A stretch of DNA of 64,000 nucleotides from Bugula neritina (lineage: Eukaryota > Bryozoa > Gymnolaemata > Cheilostomatida > Bugulidae), in NCBI GenBank assembly GCA_964035545.1, contig OZ037767.1, positions 17,884,281 through 17,948,280 of the forward strand, given 5' to 3'. The position numbers and the translations under genes were made by a program. Every line of letters begins with the position of its first letter. The stretch's first letter is position 1. Positions 54,424-64,000 of this stretch are shown here, piece after piece. Under the pieces are notes generated by a model. That model had not been told where the DNA came from and did no database searches. It saw only the letters and a program-made list of their open reading frames with translations.

Positions 54424-55980
54424 CTAAATATACGGTAATATACTGAAATATACTGTAACACATTGAAAAATACTGCAACATACTGGAATATACTGCAAGA
54501 TACTGCAACACACTGAAATACACTTTAACATACTGAAACACACTTCAACATACTGACTTATACTGACATACACTGGAACATATTGAGATACACTGCAACA
54601 AATTGAAGTATACTGCAACACACTGAAACATACGGCAAAATGCTGAAATATACTGCGACACATTGAAATATACTGCAACATACTGCAATATACTGGAATA
54701 TAATGCAAGATACTGCAACATACTGAAATACACTGTGACATACTGAGATACACTGCAACATACTGCAACATACTGCAACATACTGAAATACACTGTAACA
54801 TATTGAAATACACTGCAATACATTGAAATATACTGCAACACACTGAAACATACTGCAACATACTGAAATTTACCGCAACATATCGAAGTATATCGTAATA
54901 TACGGACATGTACTGTAACATACTGAAACATACTGAAACATACTAAAATATACTGGAACATACCGAAACATACTGCAACATAATGAAATATACTGTACCA
55001 CGAAATGTACTGTAACATATTGGACTATACTGTAACACACTGAAATATACTGCAACATATTGAAATACACTGTAACATAATGAAAAATACTGCAACATAC
55101 TGCAACATACTGCAACATACTGAAATACACTGTAACATACTGAAATACACTGCAACATACTACAACATAGTGAAATACACTGCAACATACTGAAATATAC
55201 TGTGACACACTGAAAGAGACTGCAACATACTGAAATACACTGTAACATGCTGAAATACACTGCAACATACTGAAATACCCTGCTACATACTGAATTATAC
55301 TGCAAGATACTACATCATATTGAAATACACTGCAACACATTGAAATATACTGCAACATACCTAAATATATGGTAATATACTGAAATATACTGTAACATAC
55401 TGAAATATACTGCAAGACACTGCAACATACTGAAATGCACTTTAACATACTGAAATACACTGCAACATACTGACTTATACCAACATACACTGGAACATAT
55501 TGAAATACACTGCAACAAATTGAAGTATGCTGCAACACACTGAAACATACGGCAACATGCTGAAATATACAGCGACACATTGAAATATACTGCAACATAC
55601 TGCAATATACTGAAATATAATGCAAGATACTGCAACATACTGAAATACACTGTGACATACTCAGATACACTGCAACATACTGCAACATACTGAAATACAC
55701 TGTAACTTATTGAAATACACTGCAACACATTGAAATATACTGCAACACACCGAAACATACGGCAACATACTGAAATATGATGTAGCATACTGAAATACAC
55801 TGCAACACACTGAAGTATACTGTAATATACACAAATGTACTGTAACAAACTGAAACATACGTCAACATACTGAAATGTACTGCACCATACTGAAATACAC
55901 TGTAATATACTGAATTACACTGCAACATACTGCAACATACTGAAATACGCTGTAACATATTGAAATACACTGCAACACAT
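54424..55980 (+). repeat. Satellite 2 higher-order block F, copy 2
   Basis: Second copy of 47387-48940. Confidence 0.82.
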
Positions 55981-57740
55981 TGAAATATACTGTAACTCAC
56001 TGAAATATAGTGTAGTCAACGGAAATGTAGTGTAACATACTGAAACATACTGAAACATACTAAAATATACTGGCGCATACCGAAACGTACTGCAACATAC
56101 TGAAATATACTGCGAGATACTGCAACATACTGAAATACACTGTAACATACTGAAATACACTGCAACACACTGCAACATAATGAAATATACTGTACCACAC
56201 TGAAATATACGGCAAAATACTGAAATATACTTGAACATACTGAAATATACTGCAACATACTGCAACACATTGAAGTTTGCTGTAACATGTTAAAATGCAC
56301 GGAAACATACTGAAATACACTGCAACAAACCAAAATATATGGGAATATACTGAAATATACTGTACTACGTTGAAAAACCCTGCAACATTCTGCAACATAC
56401 TGAAATACACTGTAACATACTGAAATACACTGCAACATACTACAACATACTGAAATACACTGTAACATACTGAAATACACTGCAACACATTGAAATATAC
56501 TGCAACACACTGAAACATACGGCAACATGCAGAAATATACTGCGACACATTGCAATATACTGCAAGATACTGCAACATACTGAAATACAGTGTAACATAC
56601 TGAAATACACTGCAACATACTGCATTATACTGACATACACTGGAACATATTGAAATACACTGCAACAATTTGAAGTATACTGCAACACACTGAAACATAC
56701 GGCAACATACTCAAATATACTGCAACATAATGAAATACACTGCAACATACTGCATTATACTGACATACACTGGAACATATTGAAAAACACTGCAACAAAT
56801 TGAAGTATACTGCAACACACTGAAACATACAGCAACATGCTGAAATATACTGTAACACATTGAAAAACACTGCAAAATACTGAAAAATGCTGTAGCGCAC
56901 TAAAATACACTGCAACTTACTGAAATACACTGTAACTTTACTGAAATACACTGCAAAATACTACGACATACTGAAAAACAGTGTAACATAATTAAATACA
57001 CTGCAACACATTGAAATATACTGCAACATACCGACAAATATGGTAAACTACTGAAATATACTGTAACACATAGAAAACACTGCAATATACTGAAATATAC
57101 TGTAACACACTGAAATACTTTGCAACATACTCAAATATACTGCAACACATTGAAATATACTGCAACATACTGAAATATAATGCACGATACTGCGACATAC
57201 TGAAATGCACTGTGACATACTGAGATACACTGCAACATACTGCAACATACTGCAACACACGGAAGTTTGCTGTAACATATTGAAATGCACCGCAACATAC
57301 TGAAATACACTGCAACTTATTGAAATATACTGCAACATACCGAAATATATGGTAAACTACTGAAATATACTGTAACACATTGAAAAATACTGCAATATAC
57401 TGAAATATACTGTAACACACTGAAATATACTGCAACATACTGAAATACACTGTAACTTACTGAAACATACTGCAACATACTGAAATACACTGCAACATAC
57501 TACAACATATTGAAATACACTGCAACACACTGAAATATACTGCAACATACCTAAAAATACGATAATATACTGAAATATACTGTAAAACATTGAAAAATAC
57601 TGCAACATATTGGAGTATACTGCAAGATACCGCAACATACTGAATTGCACTTTAAGATACCGAAATACACTGCAACATACTGACTTATACTGACTTACAC
57701 TGGAACATATTGAAATACACTGCAACAAATTGAAGTATAC

Positions 57741-60700
57741 TGCAACACACTGAAGTATACTGTAATATACAGAAATGTACTGTAACAAACTGAAACATAG
57801 GTATACATACTGAAATACACTGCCACATACTGAAATACACTGCTACATACTGAAATTTACTGCAACATACTGCAACATACTGAAATACACTGCAACATGC
57901 TACAACATATTGAAATAGACTGCAACACATTGAAATATACTTCAACATACTTAAATATACAATAATATACTGAAATATACTGTAAAACATTGAAAAATAC
58001 TGCAACATACTGGAGTATACTGCAAGATACCGCAACATACTGAAATACACTTTAACATACTGAAATACACTTCAACATACTGACTTATACTGACAAACAC
58101 TGGAACATATTGAGATACACTGCAACATACTGCAACATACTGCAACATACTGCAACATACTGAATTACGGTGTAACATATTGAAATACACTGCAATACAT
58201 TGGAATATACTGCAACACACTGAAACATACTGCAACATACTGAAATATACCGCAACATATCGAAGTATATCGTAATATACGGACATGTCCTGCAACATAC
58301 TGAAACATACTGAAACATACTGAAATATACTGGAACATACCGAAACAAACTGCAACATACTGCAATATACTGGAATATATTGCAAGATACTACAACATAG
58401 TGAAATACACTGCAACATACTGAAATATACTGTGACACACTGAAAGAGACTGCAACATACTGAAATACACTGTAACATACTGAAATAGACTGCAACATAC
58501 TGAAATACCCTGCTACATACTGAAATATACTGCAAGATACTACAACATATTGAAATACTTTGCAACACATTGAAACATACTGCAACATACCTAAATATAT
58601 GGTAATATACTGAAATATACTGTAACATACTGAAATATACTGAAATATAATGCAAGATACTGCAACATACTGAAATACACTGCAACACACTGAAGTATAC
58701 TGTAATATACACAAATGTACTGTAACAAACTGAAACATAGGTCAACATACTGAAATGTACTGCACCATACTGAAATACACTGTAATATACTGAATTACAC
58801 TGCAACATACTGCAACATACTGAAATACGCTGTAACATATTGAAATACACTGCAACACATTGAAATATACTGTAACTCATTGAAATATAGTGTAATCAAC
58901 GGAAATGTACTGTAACATACTGAAACATACTGAAACATACTAAAATATACTGGAGCATATCGAAACGTACTGCAACATACTGAAATATACTGCGAGATAC
59001 TGCAACATACTGAATTACAATGTAACATACTGAAATACACTGCAACATACTGCAACATACTGCAACATACTGAATTACAGTGTAACATATTGAAATACAC
59101 TGCAATACATTGAAATACACTGCAACACACTGAAACATACTGCAGCATACTGAAATATACTGCAACATATCGAAGTGTATCGTAATATACGCACATGTAC
59201 TATAACATACTGAAACATAACGTAACATACTAAAATATACTGGAACATAGCGGAACATACTGCAACATAATGAAATATACTGTACCACACTGAAATATAC
59301 GGCAAAATACTGAAATATACTTCAACATACTGAAATATACTGCAACATACTGCAACACACGGAAGTTTGTTGTAACATGTTAAAATGCACGGCAACATGC
59401 TGAAATACACTGCAACAAACCTAGATATATGGGAATATACTGAAATATACTGTACTACGTTGAAAAACACTGCAACATATTGAAATATGCTGTAGCACAA
59501 TGAAATACACTGCAACTCACTGAAATATAGTGTAATATGCCGAAATGTACTGTAACATACTGGAATATACTGTAACACACTGAAATGTACTGCAACATAC
59601 TGAAATACACTGTAACGTTTTAAAATATACTGCAACATACTGAAACACACTGCAAAAAACTACAACATACTGAAATACACTGCAACATACTGAAATATAC
59701 TGTGACACACTGAAATATACTGCAACATACTGAAATACACTGTAACATACTGAAATACACTGCAACATACTGAAATACACTGCTACATACTGAAATATAC
59801 TGCAAGATACTGCAACATACTGAAATACAGTGTAACATACTGAAATACACTGCAACATGCTGCATTATACTGACATACACTGGAACATATTGAAATACAT
59901 TGCAACACATTGAAATATACTGCAACACACCGAAACATACAGCAACATATTGAAATATGCTGTAGCATACTGAAATACACTGCAACACACTGAAGTATAC
60001 TGTAATATACAGAAATGTACTGTAACAAACTAAAACATACGTCAACATACTGAAATACACTGCCACATACTGAAATATACTGCAAAATACTGAAATATAC
60101 TGCAACACACTACAACTTACTGAAATACACTGTAACATACTGAAATACACTGCAAAATACTACAATATACTGAAATACACTGTAACATATTGAAATACAC
60201 TGCAACACATTGAAATATACTGCAACATACCGACATATATGGTAAACTACTGAGATATACTGTAACACACAGAAAAATACTGCAATATACTGAAATATAC
60301 TGTAACACACTGAAATATACTGCAACATACTGAAATACACTGAAACATACTGAAACACACTGCAACATACTGCAACATACTACAACATACTGCAACATAC
60401 TGCAACACACGGAAGTTTGCTGTAACATATTGAAATGCACCGCAACATACTGAAATACACTGCAACTTATTGAAATATACTGCACAATACCGAAATATAT
60501 GGTAAACTACTGAAATATACTGTAACACATAGAAAAATACTGCAATATACTGAAATATACTGTAACACACTGAAATATACTGCAACATACTGAAATACAC
60601 TGTAACATACTGAAACATACTGCAACATACTGAAATACACTGCAACATACTACAACATATTGAAATACACTGCAACACACTGAAATATACTGCAACATAC

Positions 60701-60950
60701 CTAAAAATACGATAATATACTGAAATATACTGTAAAACATTGAAAAATACTGCAACATACTGGAGTATACTGCAAGATACCGCAACATACTGAATTGCAC
60801 TTTAACATACTGAAATACACTGCAACATACTGACTTATACTGACATACACTGGAACATATTGCAATACACTGCAACAAATTGAAGTATACTGCAACACAC
60901 TGAAGTATACTGTAATATACAGAAATGTACTGTAACAAACTGAAATACAC
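57741..60950 (+). repeat. 3210-bp higher-order unit G, copy 1
   Basis: A complete 3210-bp unit, directly followed by a second copy. Every segment I compared with the sequence 3210 bp downstream was identical, including rare variants such as GGACATGTCCTGC (58281), GGAACATAGCGGAACATAC (59242) and CTGAGATATAC (60250). Confidence 0.9.
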
Positions 60951-63900
60951 TGCAACACACTGAAGTATACTGTAATATACAGAAATGTACTGTAACAAAC
61001 TGAAACATAGGTATACATACTGAAATACACTGCCACATACTGAAATACACTGCTACATACTGAAATTTACTGCAACATACTGCAACATACTGAAATACAC
61101 TGCAACATGCTACAACATATTGAAATAGACTGCAACACATTGAAATATACTTCAACATACTTAAATATACAATAATATACTGAAATATACTGTAAAACAT
61201 TGAAAAATACTGCAACATACTGGAGTATACTGCAAGATACCGCAACATACTGAAATACACTTTAACATACTGAAATACACTTCAACATACTGACTTATAC
61301 TGACAAACACTGGAACATATTGAGATACACTGCAACATACTGCAACATACTGCAACATACTGCAACATACTGAATTACGGTGTAACATATTGAAATACAC
61401 TGCAATACATTGGAATATACTGCAACACACTGAAACATACTGCAACATACTGAAATATACCGCAACATATCGAAGTATATCGTAATATACGGACATGTCC
61501 TGCAACATACTGAAACATACTGAAACATACTGAAATATACTGGAACATACCGAAACAAACTGCAACATACTGCAATATACTGGAATATATTGCAAGATAC
61601 TACAACATAGTGAAATACACTGCAACATACTGAAATATACTGTGACACACTGAAAGAGACTGCAACATACTGAAATACACTGTAACATACTGAAATAGAC
61701 TGCAACATACTGAAATACCCTGCTACATACTGAAATATACTGCAAGATACTACAACATATTGAAATACTTTGCAACACATTGAAACATACTGCAACATAC
61801 CTAAATATATGGTAATATACTGAAATATACTGTAACATACTGAAATATACTGAAATATAATGCAAGATACTGCAACATACTGAAATACACTGCAACACAC
61901 TGAAGTATACTGTAATATACACAAATGTACTGTAACAAACTGAAACATAGGTCAACATACTGAAATGTACTGCACCATACTGAAATACACTGTAATATAC
62001 TGAATTACACTGCAACATACTGCAACATACTGAAATACGCTGTAACATATTGAAATACACTGCAACACATTGAAATATACTGTAACTCATTGAAATATAG
62101 TGTAATCAACGGAAATGTACTGTAACATACTGAAACATACTGAAACATACTAAAATATACTGGAGCATATCGAAACGTACTGCAACATACTGAAATATAC
62201 TGCGAGATACTGCAACATACTGAATTACAATGTAACATACTGAAATACACTGCAACATACTGCAACATACTGCAACATACTGAATTACAGTGTAACATAT
62301 TGAAATACACTGCAATACATTGAAATACACTGCAACACACTGAAACATACTGCAGCATACTGAAATATACTGCAACATATCGAAGTGTATCGTAATATAC
62401 GCACATGTACTATAACATACTGAAACATAACGTAACATACTAAAATATACTGGAACATAGCGGAACATACTGCAACATAATGAAATATACTGTACCACAC
62501 TGAAATATACGGCAAAATACTGAAATATACTTCAACATACTGAAATATACTGCAACATACTGCAACACACGGAAGTTTGTTGTAACATGTTAAAATGCAC
62601 GGCAACATGCTGAAATACACTGCAACAAACCTAGATATATGGGAATATACTGAAATATACTGTACTACGTTGAAAAACACTGCAACATATTGAAATATGC
62701 TGTAGCACAATGAAATACACTGCAACTCACTGAAATATAGTGTAATATGCCGAAATGTACTGTAACATACTGGAATATACTGTAACACACTGAAATGTAC
62801 TGCAACATACTGAAATACACTGTAACGTTTTAAAATATACTGCAACATACTGAAACACACTGCAAAAAACTACAACATACTGAAATACACTGCAACATAC
62901 TGAAATATACTGTGACACACTGAAATATACTGCAACATACTGAAATACACTGTAACATACTGAAATACACTGCAACATACTGAAATACACTGCTACATAC
63001 TGAAATATACTGCAAGATACTGCAACATACTGAAATACAGTGTAACATACTGAAATACACTGCAACATGCTGCATTATACTGACATACACTGGAACATAT
63101 TGAAATACATTGCAACACATTGAAATATACTGCAACACACCGAAACATACAGCAACATATTGAAATATGCTGTAGCATACTGAAATACACTGCAACACAC
63201 TGAAGTATACTGTAATATACAGAAATGTACTGTAACAAACTAAAACATACGTCAACATACTGAAATACACTGCCACATACTGAAATATACTGCAAAATAC
63301 TGAAATATACTGCAACACACTACAACTTACTGAAATACACTGTAACATACTGAAATACACTGCAAAATACTACAATATACTGAAATACACTGTAACATAT
63401 TGAAATACACTGCAACACATTGAAATATACTGCAACATACCGACATATATGGTAAACTACTGAGATATACTGTAACACACAGAAAAATACTGCAATATAC
63501 TGAAATATACTGTAACACACTGAAATATACTGCAACATACTGAAATACACTGAAACATACTGAAACACACTGCAACATACTGCAACATACTACAACATAC
63601 TGCAACATACTGCAACACACGGAAGTTTGCTGTAACATATTGAAATGCACCGCAACATACTGAAATACACTGCAACTTATTGAAATATACTGCACAATAC
63701 CGAAATATATGGTAAACTACTGAAATATACTGTAACACATAGAAAAATACTGCAATATACTGAAATATACTGTAACACACTGAAATATACTGCAACATAC
63801 TGAAATACACTGTAACATACTGAAACATACTGCAACATACTGAAATACACTGCAACATACTACAACATATTGAAATACACTGCAACACACTGAAATATAC

Positions 63901-64000
63901 TGCAACATACCTAAAAATACGATAATATACTGAAATATACTGTAAAACATTGAAAAATACTGCAACATACTGGAGTATACTGCAAGATACCGCAACATAC
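60951..64000 (+). repeat. 3210-bp higher-order unit G, copy 2 (cut by the window edge)
   Basis: It covers 3050 of the 3210 bp of unit G; the last base corresponds to 60790 in the first copy. A perfect tandem duplication at this scale means very recent amplification, or an assembly duplication. Confidence 0.9.

Larger units (their letters stand above)
18343..64000 (+). repeat. Satellite 2, main array (45.7 kb, open at the right edge)
   Basis: The whole stretch is built from 10-bp units, mainly ACTGAAATAC, ACTGAAATAT, ACTGCAACAT, ACTGTAACAT and ACTGCAACAC, with frequent single-base variants (ATTGAAAT, ACCGAAAT, AATGAAAT). All units read in the same direction and no other element interrupts the array. 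AAA/CAA tracts recur about once per helical turn. The minus-strand unit contains no TAA, TAG or TGA in any phase, which creates long spurious frames (up to 310 codons at 33101-34033) rich in Cys, Tyr, Phe and Val. Several multi-kilobase segments are repeated within the array and are listed separately. Function is unknown; centromeric, heterochromatic or subtelomeric roles are all possible. Confidence 0.97.

Noticed and set aside
18331-64000. Well over a hundred minus-strand frames of 60-310 codons in satellite 2
   Set aside because: The minus-strand unit has no stop codon in any phase. Frames overlap in all three registers with the same peptide pattern and end only at chance mutations. No conserved start or domain.
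18343-64000. CRISPR array
   Set aside because: No fixed repeat alternating with unique spacers. It is a continuous 10-bp tandem satellite in a eukaryotic context.

Overview
The window looks like non-coding, repeat-dominated DNA from an animal genome, most likely an invertebrate. Base composition is AT-rich. The only convincing genes are the two ORFs of an animal-type non-LTR retrotransposon (an FP25K-like ORF1, then an AP-endonuclease plus reverse transcriptase ORF2). The rest is satellite DNA and non-coding mobile-element sequence. A run of exactly 200 N suggests a scaffold join in a long-read, Hi-C style assembly. I cannot name the species, and I see no host gene.

Layout. 1-1778: a G-rich T2-3G4 repeat that degrades into about 1 kb of nearly pure G, ending at the gap (1779-1978). 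1979-3157: satellite 1, T-rich strand. 3158-5728: element E1, with roughly 90-bp imperfect terminal inverted repeats and no coding capacity. 5729-8008: satellite 1 again, in the opposite orientation, so E1 sits at the centre of a large satellite palindrome. 8009-8270: satellite 2. 8271-12190: a LINE with both ORFs open. 12191-12400: satellite 2. 12401-18342: element E2, non-coding, whose ends carry the same TTAAGGTCAT motif as E1. 18343-64000: satellite 2, running off the right edge.

How the parts fit. Both satellites are built from units of about 10 bp (two alternating types per roughly 20 bp), close to one turn of the DNA helix. Satellite 2 also shows order at 110/220 bp and as multi-kilobase duplicated blocks, including a 3210-bp tandem duplication at the right end that is identical wherever I compared it. 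Removing the LINE and E2 rejoins satellite 2 in perfect 10-bp register at both sites. The simplest history is therefore a single array from about 8009 to beyond 64000, later split by two insertions.

The many long open frames on the minus strand of satellite 2 arise because that strand's monomer contains no stop codon in any phase. I do not regard them as genes. The strongest leads are the E1/E2 terminal-motif family, the inverted satellite arms around E1, the helically phased satellite with a recurring CpG-bearing dyad variant, and the apparently intact LINE in satellite DNA.
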